DNA of 64,000 bases from Mauremys mutica (taxonomy: Eukaryota; Chordata; Testudines; Geoemydidae), in contig NC_059073.1 in NCBI RefSeq assembly GCF_020497125.1, positions 18,435,225 through 18,499,224 of the forward strand. The letters are read 5' to 3'. Below the pieces are notes generated by a model that worked only from the letters and a program-made list of their open reading frames with translations, searched no databases and was not told where the DNA came from. Both the position numbers and the translations under genes were made by a program. Shown here piece after piece: positions 11,026-20,063 of this stretch. The stretch's first letter is position 1; the number at the start of each line of letters is the position of its first letter.

Positions 11026-11100
11026 ACTTGTCTCTCTCACCAACAGAAGTTGGTCCAATAAAAGATATTACCTCATCCACATTGTCTCTCTCATGAAGGT

Positions 11101-11460
11101 CTCATCCTAATCCCTAATAGTTAGCAGTTGGCTCAAGACCCAAAGTCTGAGGTAAGCCTGAGGTGAAAGAGATGTTTATTTCTGTTTAAACATACTTGGG
11201 AGATGGTAAGGTACAACAGTGATGGGGGGTATGGAAGTACCTAGATAGATCATTATTTTAAAAAAACCACTTGCATTGTTTAAAAAAATCACAGCACATG
11301 AACCAACTACAATTTCCAACTTCTTTTAATTCAGCCAGATCAATGCCATTTGTGTCCCCTGGGACACACAAAAGAATCTCTGTAGGAAAAACCTACCAAA
11401 TGTCACTGTTCTAGTCCATTTTCATGCTAGACCCCATCAGTAGTATAAGGGCCCTACCAT
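11101..11460. other. No recognised feature
   Basis: AT-rich spacer between the Penelope-like copy and the GC-rich promoter region. Confidence 0.5.
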
Positions 11461-11466
11461 CAATCA

Positions 11467-11497
11467 AACCCTAACCCCTCCCCTAACCCCGCCCCTT
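11467..11497. repeat. C-rich telomere-like tract
   Basis: Interrupted CCCTAACCCC repeats run directly into the GC-rich promoter region. The G-rich strand could form a quadruplex. Too short and irregular to be called a true interstitial telomere array. Confidence 0.45.
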
Positions 11498-11566
11498 GAC
11501 CCCTATAGCCCCTCCCACCTGTCACCGGAAGTCCCACCCTATGGGGTATTACTTCCGGGGTCAAGA

Positions 11567-11930
11567 TGGCCACATGACCGGAAGCAAAGTGGGTCATGTG
11601 ACCCCTCTAAGAACTCCTCCCACCACCCTCTACCAATCAGGAGGGGTTTTGTCCCGGAAGGACCACCCCGAGAAGAGATTTGACCAATCAGGGTGACTTC
11701 TGGGTTGGGGTGAGCGGTCCGGAAGGGGGTCATGTGACCCCTCTAAGAACTCCTCCCACCACCCTCTACCAATCAGGAGGCGTTTTGTCCCGACAGGACC
11801 ACCCCAAGAGGAGCTTTTGCCCAATGAGGGTGACTTTCGGGGCGGTTGACCGGAAGCGCGGTGGGTCATGTGACCCCTCTAAGAACTCCTCCCAAGGCCC
11901 TCCGCCAATCCGAGTGCAACACCATTACCC
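11567..11930 (+). promoter_or_regulatory. 136-bp tandem-repeat promoter/enhancer
   Basis: About 2.6 copies of a 136-bp unit, registered on GGGTCATGTGACCC at 11591, 11727 and 11863 (spacing 136 and 136). Each unit carries that M-box-like (TCATGTGA) near-palindrome, CCGGAAG ETS-like sites and the shared string CTCTAAGAACTCCTCCC. CCAAT boxes fall at 11633, 11684, 11769, 11821 and 11905. A CAAGATGGCC YY1-like site is at about 11562-11571. The array ends immediately before a TATA box and an intact spliced reading frame. Factor binding is inferred from motifs only. Confidence 0.7.
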
Positions 11931-11936
11931 TATAAG
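11931..11936 (+). promoter_or_regulatory. TATA box
   Basis: TATAAG lies downstream of the last CCAAT box and about 84 bases before the ATG at 12020. That leaves room for a start site near 11960 and a short 5' UTR. Confidence 0.6.
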
Positions 11937-12019
11937 TTCCAGCGCCGGACAGAGGAGGCCATTTCTTATCAAGGACACGGGGTTTTTAGAAAAGCGTGGA
12001 AAGGCTGCTGAGAGGAAAC

Positions 12020-12301
12020 ATGGACTCCTTCAACACCCCCGTCAGAAATTCGGACTTTGTTTTAGCCCCGAGGGTCTTTGACCGGCCACGGAAAAGACGT
12101 TACATCAGCGACAGTTCTGAGGAGGAGGGTGTGACCGAGGGGAGCCCTTTGGCCCAGCCGTTGTTGGATACGTCGGAACCCGACCCCAACACCCTCGTGA
12201 GGCACCCCGAGGAGCCTGATGACCTCTCTTTGTCCACCCCCTCAGATTGCCGCTCGGAGGAGTCACCGGGGGACAAGGCAAACGGAAAAGACGGCGCTCA
12301 G
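12020..12301 (+). CDS. Exon 1 of an intact spliced gene of unknown family
   Basis: The ATG at 12020 sits in a good Kozak context (A at -3, G at +4). A frame entry at 11996 is only a GTG, so I prefer 12020. The 94 codons end exactly in phase 0 at CAG, followed by GTAAAT. The product begins with a short basic patch (RPRKRR) followed by an acidic serine-rich run (SDSSEEEG), then proline/aspartate-rich low-complexity sequence. That pattern is common in nuclear regulatory proteins, including viral early proteins. I do not recognise the family and assign no function. It lies directly downstream of the 136-bp repeat promoter and TATA box, in a locally GC-rich block unlike its AT-rich surroundings, which may mean foreign origin. 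No frame damage is visible. Confidence 0.72.
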
Positions 12302-12439
12302 GTAAATGAATGATTAAGAAATGGCGGCGGCGGGGGTGGAGGAGGTAACGAGGCTAGGAACCGGGGGTTTGTGTAAATTTAAAAATTAACCAAGCAGCTG
12401 GAGTACTTACACGGTTTTTTCTTTTGAAAATTTTTTCAG
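12302..12439 (+). other. 138-bp intron
   Basis: GTAAAT donor, a T-rich tract before the acceptor (TTTTTCTTTTGAAAATTTTTTCAG), and stops in the reading frame inside. Removing it joins two phase-0 frames without a break. Confidence 0.7.
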
Positions 12440-13129
12440 CAGCTTGACGAGGCCTTTTTAGAGGACCCAGACCCCCTGGACAGCGTCGCATCAAGCACCG
12501 AAGATGAACCGGGCCCGCCATGTTTTTGCTCAACACCAATACAAATTGTTGAAGAGGGCTCCGAGGATGATGGGTTTGAGGAATTTAGGAGGAGGCTTGT
12601 CATAGAACTATCCGAGCCAGTGCCACGTCGTGAGCGTAAAAAAGTTATGCGGACTATTGTACGCGTTGCTGTTTATGCTGTTCTTAAACACTGCCTTAGG
12701 GAAAAGCTTTTTGAAGATTGTGAGGGCTGTGCTATAGATGCGCCAGCCCAACACCACCATGACTGTGTAACTTGGACTTCAGTGGATATAAACTGCAAGC
12801 TTAGGGCTCTGTGTGCTGAGCTGTGTTTGGAAAGCTTATTAAACACTGTTATTGCCATAGGTTATGCTATGCAATGTCTGTACCTAACCCAAGAACATTT
12901 AGCACAAGGGGTGACTTTGATAAATGCTGTGCAATTCAGTGAAGACCCTGACCGTGTTTTAAAGAAAATGACCAAGCCGGAAGATGCCTGCTTACAACGT
13001 TATATTGATCGTCTAGTTCGCACAAAAAGTTACAAAACCTTGCTTAAGAAAAATACTATTTGTAAGAAATCTAAAAGGCTTAAGTTAGAGAATGGTGAGG
13101 TGTCAAACATGCGATATAAAACTTGGTAG
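12440..13129 (+). CDS. Exon 2: acidic region and Cys/His cluster, unknown family
   Basis: 229 codons open from the acceptor at 12439/12440 to TAG at 13127-13129, with no stop and in frame with exon 1, giving 323 residues in total. The N-terminal part is acidic (EDPDPLD, STEDEPG, EEGSEDDGFEE). A basic RRERKK leads into a hydrophobic helix-rich domain carrying CEGC, then D-x-P-x-Q-x2-H-H-x-D-C, a plausible zinc-binding cluster. The C-terminus is lysine-rich. I have a vague recollection of similar C-x2-C...P-x-Q-x2-H-x-C motifs in uncharacterised fish and amphibian proteins but cannot confirm it. Two readings are possible: an endogenised DNA-virus early gene or a lineage-specific host gene. An alternative donor inside the exon (13094/13095) could replace the last 11 codons with downstream exons. 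Confidence 0.72.
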   Translation, partial: QLDEAFLEDPDPLDSVASSTEDEPGPPCFCSTPIQIVEEGSEDDGFEEFRRRLVIELSEPVPRRERKKVMRTIVRVAVYAVLKHCLREKLFEDCEGCAIDAPAQHHHDCVTWTSVDINCKLRALCAELCLESLLNTVIAIGYAMQCLYLTQEHLAQGVTLINAVQFSEDPDRVLKKMTKPEDACLQRYIDRLVRTKSYKTLLKKNTICKKSKRLKLENGEVSNMRYKTW

Positions 13130-13243
13130 CTGTAAATTTAAAAAGGTTTTTGTGATTATCTGTGTTTTGTTAGAAGGCCTTTGGCCCTTAAGTTTTAATG
13201 AAGCATTTTGGTTTGTTTTGAAGGAGTTGTATGACTTTTTAAA

Positions 13244-13249
13244 AATAAA
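13244..13249 (+). terminator. Poly(A) signal for the unknown spliced gene
   Basis: AATAAA lies 115 bases after the stop codon at 13129, in T-rich 3' UTR-like sequence. A GT-rich stretch follows at 13250-13290. Confidence 0.6.
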
Positions 13250-13289
13250 ATAGTTTGTGAGAATTAGCTTTTGTGTTTTTGTGCATGTT

Positions 13290-13376
13290 GTGGGAGGGGA
13301 CCACCTCAAGGATTGAACTTACAACCCTGGGTTTACCAAACCATTACTCAAACCACTGAGCTATCCTGGCTCTGTT
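13290..13376 (-). repeat. tRNA-derived SINE head
   Basis: On the minus strand this reads like a tRNA: GATAGCTCAGTGGTTTGAG (A-box-like), then AGGGTTGTAAGTTCAATCC (B-box-like). Two extra bases in the T arm and a mismatched acceptor stem argue for a SINE, as at 25153-25330. Confidence 0.6.
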
Positions 13377-13440
13377 GAAATGAACAGCTTTAACCACACA
13401 CATCCCACAACCCAGATCACAAAAGGGTATGGTGATTATG

Positions 13441-13826
13441 TTTGAGGGAACAGCACAGGTGGTTTTTAAATGCATGTGATTTTTTTCTCCATAGGCAGGA
13501 GCAGCCGTCAGTATAGGCAGGGGTGTGTTTTAAAAAAACTGGTTTTGCAAGGCATAGCTGCTTTGGGTGGTGCTTTTACTGTGCATAATGTGGTATGTTT
13601 GAGGGAACAGCACAGGTGGTTTTTAAATGCATGTGCTTTTTTTCTCCATAGGCAGGAGCAGCCTTCAGTATAGGCAGGGGTGTGTTTTAAAAAAACTGGT
13701 TTTGCAAGGCATAGCTGCTTTGGGTGGTGCTTTTACTGTGCATAATGTGGTATGTTTGAGGGAACAGCACAGGTGGTTTTTAAATGCATGTGCTTTTTTT
13801 CTCCATAAGCAGGAGCAGCCTTTTTG
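13441..13826 (+). repeat. 157-bp tandem repeat with acceptor-like modules
   Basis: TTTGAGGGAACAGC recurs at 13441, 13598 and 13755 (exact 157-base spacing), giving about 2.5 near-identical copies. Each copy has a T-rich tract ending in CTCCATAG followed by GCAGGAGCAGCC, which looks like a splice acceptor and exon start. In the third copy the AG has become AAG. A related module occurs once more at 14198-14240. High identity suggests recent expansion. Confidence 0.75.
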
Positions 13827-13956
13827 AAAAAGCTGTAGTCAGCGCTACAAGCACAACTCCTGTTTCTTTTAAAATAGAAAAAATACCCTACTGGAAAAAA
13901 TATATAATTTTTAAGTTTACAAGATGGTTTTTATAATAATGTTGTTTGCTCCACAG

Positions 13957-14076
13957 GACAGTCAAAACATGAAAAATCCTTAAACCAGAGGGAAAACAAG
14001 CTCAAAAGAAAAAGGAAGGAGACAGGTGAAAAGGAAAATTCACCAGCATCAGTGGCTGAAGAATGCATGAAGCCCA
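13957..14076 (+). CDS. Candidate alternative exon 3, lysine-rich
   Basis: Acceptor TTTGCTCCACAG before 13957 and donor CCCA/GTAAAT after 14076. Length is 120 bases, open in one frame and phase 1 at both ends. Exon 2 contains a good phase-1 donor, GAATG/GTGAGG, at 13094/13095, and joining there keeps the frame. The encoded segment is very basic (KLKRKRKE), like a nuclear localisation signal, then serine/alanine-rich. No transcript evidence is available here. Confidence 0.45.
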
Positions 14077-14217
14077 GTAAATATACTTTGCTTATTGGTT
14101 TAGTTGTTTTATGAGCTTTTGTATTTTAAGTAAATACATAGGTATGGGTGAGAGAGAGTAGATGGTAAAGTTTTTTTTTTTTTTTGTATAATGTTATGGT
14201 TTTTTTCTCCCTCATAG

Positions 14218-14254
14218 GTAGGAGCAATCTTTCTGAAATCTACTCCCATCAAAG
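14218..14254 (+). CDS. Candidate small exon 4
   Basis: A long T tract and CTCCCTCATAG precede 14218, and GTAAAT follows 14254. The 37 bases stay open when joined in phase 1 to the exon ending at 14076. Its start (GTAGGAGCAATCTTTCTGAAA) is a diverged copy of the acceptor module in the 157-bp repeats. Speculative without RNA data. Confidence 0.3.
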
Positions 14255-15911
14255 GTAAATCACAAAAAAAAATTCATAATTGGAAAAATATCTCTTTATA
14301 TATATTATTTAAACTGCCCTCATTCTCAAAAACGGCTGAACCATTTTTGCTCAAGCTTTCTTAAAAAAAGACAGTCACCGTCGGGCAGAGATGAGGCCTG
14401 GAAGATTTCTGTTCAAGTGGTGACAACTATAAGAGACTAAAAAGTGGGTTAGAATGGAAGCACTTAGGAAACCTTAACTATACAGGTACTCGTACTCCAG
14501 ATAAAATATATAAGACTCTGCATGTGTTTTTTTTCACTGTAGCAGGATGGCCTGTGAGTGTGAGCTTTCTCTGAAGGATCTGTAGCAATCCAGTTGAGAG
14601 AGGCAGCATTGTCCAGTGGATAGGACACTGGACTGGAACTCAGGAGATCTGGACCTCCATTCCCTCAAACACTTAAGTATGTGCTTAACTTTACTATCAC
14701 GATTATGTGTTGGAGTGTATTAGATGTTTGCTTCCCTCTGTTGATCGTTCCACTGCCTTGGCACCATGCCCTGAAGAAGGTGTCCTTTTTGGAGAAGAAG
14801 AACCATGAGTTCAGACCTCTAAAAGCTGCACAGAGCTGGCAGAACCAACAAGAATTGGTCCTCCTGTGGCTAGAAGGGCAAGGAGCAGGCAGAAGCCAAT
14901 CAGGGTCCAGCAGGCAAGATAAAAAGTCCTGGCTGCTTCTTCTAGGGGCAAGTTCTGGATGGAGCTGGGATGGGGAGGATGGCTCTACCATTTTCACCCC
15001 AGAAACCCAGCCTGGCAGGGCCTGATTGCACCTTTTGTTTGGACTAGCAAAGGCCTGCTGTTTTGTTATGGAATTTAAAGTCCAGGTGGCCATCTTGAGT
15101 TAAATATCAATGTATTGCTATAAAATTAAGGCAAGCTCACTTCACGAGACACCCCACTGGTGCAGGCAAGCCCATGACAAAGTAATTCCATTGATTTCAG
15201 TGGGGCTACTCATGGTAGTAAAGGTAAATACATGAGTGTTTTTAGGATCAGGGCTCTGAATTTTATTTTTCACTCCACCACTGATCTATTATGTGACCTT
15301 GGGCAAGTCCCTTCACTTCTCTCTGTACCTCTCTTTCTTGTCCCTCCTGCTGTTCATCTTATTTATTTCCGCTGTAAGTTCTTTGGTGCAGAAGCTCATG
15401 CCAGTGGCCCTGTGTCCCCAAGTCCCCTTCCCCCTCATTCCTGGAGTTCTGTGTTCCCACCCCTTCCATGGTCCCCCAACCCTCTTCTCCCTGTGCCAGG
15501 GGTTCTGTGTCCCCCCATGCTCTCTTCCCCCAGGCAGCGTTCTCCATTCTCCCCCACATGCCAGGGACTTTATACCCCCAATTCCCCCCGCAGCTGGTTT
15601 TCCATTTTCACTAAATCCGTGGGGTTCTGCTGCTGATGCCTAGAACAATCCATGATATTTTGATCAGATGTGGTGTTTAAAAGTTATCACTTTACAGACA
15701 AACGGAGAAAGGCCATCCAGTTGAGCGTAGGGCCTTACTAATTATGATTTGCTGGAAGGGTCTCTAGGGCACTCCAAGGAGTCTCTTGAGAAACTTTCCA
15801 TCAAATTGAAGAAAAGTTGGGATGATTTCCCTGCATCTAATGGAGTTCATCCCATCACTGGCTACTACTAAATCCATCCTCCCAGAGATGATTTATCCCT
15901 GGAGCTGATGA
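14255..15911. other. No gene recognised; SINE relics
   Basis: tRNA/MIR-like scraps occur near 14597-14665 (GTCCAGTGGATAGGACACTG) and 15284-15335 (GTGACCTTGGGCAAGTC, a CORE-SINE hallmark). The frames at 14665-15643 have no domain support. Confidence 0.5.
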
Positions 15912-16457
15912 ATAAGGCTAAGATTTTGTCATGGATTTTTTAGTAAAAGTCACGGACAGGTCATGGGCAATAAAGAAAAATTCACAGAAACTCGTGACCT
16001 GTCCCTGACTTTTACTAAAAATATCATGATAAAATGGGAAGGGGCTGGGCAGCTGTGGGGTGGCTGGGAGCTCCAGGGCCTGCACCACCCATGGGGGCTC
16101 AGAGCTCCAGGGTCCCCGTGCCCTCTCTCTGATGGAGGGGAGCTATGGGGATCACCCTGCTGCTGCAGTGGGGAGCTGCTGGGGGTCTCCCTGCCCCCTC
16201 AAGTGGCAGCCAAAGGCTGTGGGGGCCCCCTACTGCTGTGGCAGCTGGGAGCTGCGGGGTACCCCTGCTTCCCATGGCAGCTTGGAGTGAGGGGTCCCGC
16301 TGCCTCAGACAGCGGGGGTACCTCACATCTCCCTACCACTGCAAGAGGCAGTGGGGTCCTGCAGTTCCCAGCCACCATGGGCTGAAGTCACGGAGGTCTC
16401 TGGAAGTCACGGATTCCGTGACTTCCGTTACCTCTGTGACAAAATCGTAGCCTTACT
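15912..16457. mobile_element. DNA transposon relic with TAAGGCTA ends
   Basis: The left end TAAGGCTAAGATTTTGTCA and the complement of the right end TAAGGCTACGATTTTGTCA agree at 18 of 19 positions. Sub-terminal inverted AGTCACGGA blocks and a GC-rich interior are present. A related element spans 24537-25540. Non-autonomous, with no transposase. Superfamily unresolved because clear flanking duplications are not seen. Confidence 0.65.
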
Positions 16458-16636
16458 CATTAAACTATTAAAATTACGTCTTTTTTTTACTCTAGGAATG
16501 GACCAGATTGTAACATCTGTCAAGTATTTTCAAAAACATATCCTATAAGAGGGCCCCCCCAAACCTCTTAGAAAGCTTTCATCCTCACTCCATATTACAT
16601 AAGTTGAGCACTGAGTTATATTATCAATACACTAAA

Positions 16637-16777
16637 GCTATGTCTACATGGTTCTGGAGTTCAGACTATGGGGAGCGGGGCGAACTGCTGCATACACTAG
16701 TGGGCTGCATAGTGTGCTACTGTACGATAGTTCATACCCCCGTAGTCCAAACTGTGGAGCCATGTGCAGAAGCCCTG
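16637..16777. mobile_element. Short MITE
   Basis: GTCTACATGG, GAGTTCAGACTA and GGGG on the left are mirrored by the complement of CGTAGTCCAAACTGTGGAGC and CATGTGCAGAAG on the right. About 140 bases, non-coding; boundaries approximate. Confidence 0.5.
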
Positions 16778-17144
16778 AGTATATGTTAAAGGTCAAAGTA
16801 TAGTGATTTCCACTAAAGCCTTTGTGTTAAGTCTCTGAGTGTTGGGTCTTTCTTTGATTTGTAGGTATGAGAGAGTGCATTTACTTAAATGGGAAAACAA
16901 ATAAACAGATTCAGTATCTCTCTTCTCTGTAGGCATGTGCTCCCCATTCCATAGACCACAGCAGACAGATTCTTAGTGGGAGCTCCTTGTTAGAATATTA
17001 GCGACACATCAAAGTAGCTTGTGGAGCTGGTTTCCTCAGTAACCCTTTCGGAGGGTTCTACCTTGAGCACGGTCCAGTTTTGAATCTCATCGAGTGTACA
17101 ATAATTTGGATCTGGGATGATGCTGTGCAAGGAGTGTATGTGGA

Positions 17145-17400
17145 TTTGCCTACATGGGAAAAATTCTAACAGTTATACCAGTATCTTACACCAATATAGT
17201 TATGCCAGCATAACTTCCCAGGTGGACGCTTTTATTCTAAAATAAGAGTAACTTTTTGTCCACTTTAATTTATGCTACACCAAAAAGAGCTCCCTTCACT
17301 GGAATAAGAGTGTCCACTTGGGGAGTTATACTGGCACAACTATAGCCAATTAAATTAATAATTTAGCTTATGTTGGTATAGCTCTCCCATGCAGACAAGC
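17145..17400. mobile_element. MITE with CTACATGGGA/CTGCATGGGA ends
   Basis: TTGCCTACATGGGAAAA on the left matches the complement of the right end, CTTGTCTGCATGGGAGA. The interior carries repeated short inverted motifs (TATACCAG, GCATAACT). It directly abuts the hAT element at 17409. Confidence 0.55.
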
Positions 17401-17408
17401 CCTATGTC

Positions 17409-17871
17409 CAGTGGTGAGCTGGAGCCAGTTCCCACAGGTTCCCAAGAACCGGTTGCTAAAATTAGACCTCCGTGGAGAACCGGCTGTTAAAGGACCAGGG
17501 AGTGGGCAAAGAACTCCGGTCCGTGGGCTGGACCAGCCTGTTGCTCCCAGGATTCCCAGCTGGGGAGGCTGAGGCTCCCCCGGCCCTTCCCCCGCTTTCC
17601 CCCAGCTGCAGCAGGGCCAGCCCCCAGCACCAGCTGGGTAGCTCAGCTGAGCTCCTGAGTCGTCCTGCTGCTTTGAGCTGCCGGCAAGGTAAGAGGGGAG
17701 GGGGCTGCAAGCGCTAGGGTTGCCGAGGGGGCAAGTGGGGCAATTTGCCCCAGGCCCTGCAGGGGCCCCTGGCCCCACAGGTATGTTTCCCCCCGCCCTA
17801 GCCCTCCCTCCCCCTTAAATCAGAACTTTTTATAGGGAACCGGTTGTTAAGATTTTGGCAGCTCATCACTG
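17409..17871. mobile_element. hAT element, 463 bp
   Basis: An exact 8-bp duplication CCTATGTC lies at 17401-17408 and 17872-17879. The ends are CAGTGGTGAGCTGGAGCC and, as complement, CAGTGATGAGCTGCC. Sub-terminal AACCGGTTG blocks recur near both ends. The GC-rich middle produces long chance frames on both strands. Non-autonomous. Confidence 0.85.
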
Positions 17872-17999
17872 CCTATGTCTAACAAGTTTTGGTTTCTGGT
17901 CTCTTAGGGTGCAATTCACAAAGGTATTTAGGTGCCTAACTCCCACTGAAATGAAATGTTGGCACTGCAGAGCTTAAATAGTCACTGGGTCAGAGAAAG

Positions 18000-18270
18000 A
18001 GAGAATGACTGTAGCTTGGTGGTTAGAACACTCATGTGGAACATGGGAGACCCAGCGTCCAGTCCCCTTGCTCTAACTACTTGCTAGTGATCCATAGTGG
18101 AACAACTTCAACAGAAAAGGTTGAGGGGGTCCCGCAGTGGGTAGTACACTCTCTTCAGAGAGGTAGGAGATCACCTCTTCAATCTTTTCTTCTCCTTCAA
18201 GCAGAGGGTGGAGGAATTGAACCCAGGTCTCTGACATCCCAGGGGAGGGCTCTAACTAACTAGTAGGCAA
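18000..18270. repeat. tRNA-SINE-like repeat
   Basis: GTAGCTTGGTGGTTAGAACACTC near 18013 and, in inverse sense, GAATTGAACCCAGGTCTCTGACA near 18213-18236 resemble A- and B-box regions of tRNA-derived SINEs. Family not identified. Confidence 0.4.
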
Positions 18271-19871
18271 CAAATTATAATACTGGCACCACTATCTCCT
18301 TTGGCCATTTTGCATGGAACAATGTATGCACCAAATTCGTTTGTGCAACAAACTACTTCGGCAGTAAGTCACCTGACTCCAGGAGATGTGTACACATTTG
18401 TGGATCACTAGCAGAGCTAGGCATCTGCTTGCAGCCCATATTCAGGCACCAATCTCCATGACAGAGGCAGAGATTAGCACTCATCCTGGTCATTGGCGTC
18501 TCCCACTGGTTAGATAAGGCAGCTCCTCCCACCCCCCACCCCCCATCTAGTGTGCTGGCTTTTGTGGATTGCATTCTCAGGCACTAGTCTCTCTACCCTT
18601 TCATTGTATACCCTTTCTAGTCTTTCTACCCTTTCATTGCACCTAACTCAAGCTTTGTGGACCTCAGTGTATTTCAGTGATTTTTTTCTAAGCACCTAAA
18701 AGCTCAGCATTGCAATGCCAGTCTGGACTTAGGAAGACATGTCTCCCGTTGGCATGTTATTATATAATACAATTGTCCTTTCATGGAGGTATTTCCAGTC
18801 CGGTGAACCACTTGGACACCATTAGAGACCTTTTACTAGACTAGATAGATCACTGGTTTGACCTGGGGTGGTATAATTTGTCCCTTTCTACTCAGGGGCA
18901 ATTGATCAATCCCAGACTTCACGCTCACATAGTAAAGTCAGCTGCATATGTTGTTAAATAGTTTTAGCAGTAGCTTCAGCAATTGAATGTGTCCAGGGGG
19001 TTCTTTAATGATGTAGTATTCTTTTTAATTCTTGCAATATTTTATAGCCCTCTTAAAACTCCCTGATGCTTTTATTGAGAGGCCATAGTATATATAATTT
19101 ACAGTGTCCTCTATTTCTGTGTCAGCAAAGTAGAGTTTCAATTTTGAATTCCTTTTCTAAAAGGCCAGGATTTTTTTTTCTCTTTTCCAGCATGACCTCC
19201 ATGGGCCATGTGTTGCAGTAGGTCTCTAACAGGTATAGATTCTTTGCAAGCTGTCTTGGGTGGGCGATAATCTAACGAGGTCATCTGTTTATAGCAGGCA
19301 TTTTATCTCAGAATCATTTAGTGGGATCCTGAGTTTGATGTCTGCTCCAGCAGAGGAGGTAGGTCACTGATTTATATGTTGGAATGGGTACAGTATTAAG
19401 CCTGCACGCCTGTCTTACTCTTCAATCAGGAAAGAAGAGTATCAGTTTGTATGCTGTTTATTTCTTATCATACAGTTAACAAATTGATACAGAGCCAATT
19501 ATGTTGTACTAGTTGTTAGCAGTCCACTCTGACTGGCTGTGACTATTAATTTCTGTACCTGCAGTGTACACATTCGACCTTGATCGTTTCAAGTAAAAAC
19601 AGATGAATGGAGACCACTGATTACTTGGATTTTCCCATACTGGAGGCCTCATCCCCCCAAAAGAATTTAATTTATTGTTTGTAAATTGTTAGATTCATAA
19701 TATTTGTTGATCTCTGATGAAAAGTCCAAAGCTCAAATATTTTTCTGTACTTGGCATGAAGAATAAGTGTCCCAAATTTCAAGACTCTAGCTCAGTGGGA
19801 TACTTGAAAAGTTGAAATTCCAGAAGAAAGACTAATGGAATTCACCTGTGGAATTCTTTGCTATATAAAAC
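18271..19871. other. No recognised feature
   Basis: AT-rich sequence with few open frames, no exon-like signals and no clear repeat ends. Confidence 0.5.
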
Positions 19872-20063
19872 TACACCTCTTCCCCGATATAACGCGATCC
19901 AAAATAACACAAATTCGGATATAATGCAGTAAAACAGAGCTCTGGGGAGGCGGGGCTGCATGCTCCGGCAGATCAAAGCAAGTTCATTATAACTTGCTTT
20001 AATCTATAACGCAGTAAGATTTTTTGACTCCTGAGGACAGCGTTATATCGGGGTAGAGGTGTA
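19872..20063. mobile_element. pogo/Tc1-mariner-like MITE
   Basis: Long terminal inverted repeats: CACCTCTTCCCCGATATAAC on the left against the complement of the right end, CACCTCTACCCCGATATAAC. They are flanked by TA on both sides, as in the Tc1/mariner/pogo group. Internal TAATGAACTTGC/CAAGTTATAA inverted blocks. About 192 bases, no coding capacity. Confidence 0.8.

Larger units (their letters stand above)
10016..11089 (+). mobile_element. Penelope-like element with inverted ends and GIY-YIG remnant
   Basis: An 11-bp duplication, CTCATGAAGGT, lies at 10005-10015 and 11090-11100. The left end (10016-10160) is the inverse of the right end (about 10985-11089), except that the leader (TGTTGTTGTAGCTGTGTCC) is only on the left. 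Between them, 10446-10630 translates to a decayed C-terminal GIY-YIG endonuclease-type tail: spaced NHSISDL, AWELKFI and GLN..SGF blocks with one stop codon. That is the endonuclease domain of Penelope-like elements. Hammerhead-like cores are present in the left arm (minus, about 10112-10147) and the right arm (plus, 10998-11025). Two MITE-like pieces (about 10165-10437 and 10785-10975) interrupt the body. Confidence 0.7.

Noticed and set aside
11996..12019. Upstream start for the unknown gene
   Set aside because: The frame entry at 11996 is GTG, not ATG. The ATG at 12020 has a good Kozak context.
13290..13376. Functional tRNA gene on the minus strand
   Set aside because: Acceptor stem pairs poorly and the T arm has extra bases. 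It matches the SINE heads at 25153 and 25345.
13441..13826. Regular repeat resembling a CRISPR array
   Set aside because: Units are 157 bases with no repeat/spacer alternation, in a vertebrate genome; a simple tandem duplication.
15963..16450. Frames of 65-140 codons
   Set aside because: They cover the GC-rich interior of the TIR element at 15912-16457 and overlap in several frames.
17368..17778. Minus frame of 136 codons and companions
   Set aside because: They span the hAT element at 17409-17871 and show only Gly/Pro/Ser-rich composition.
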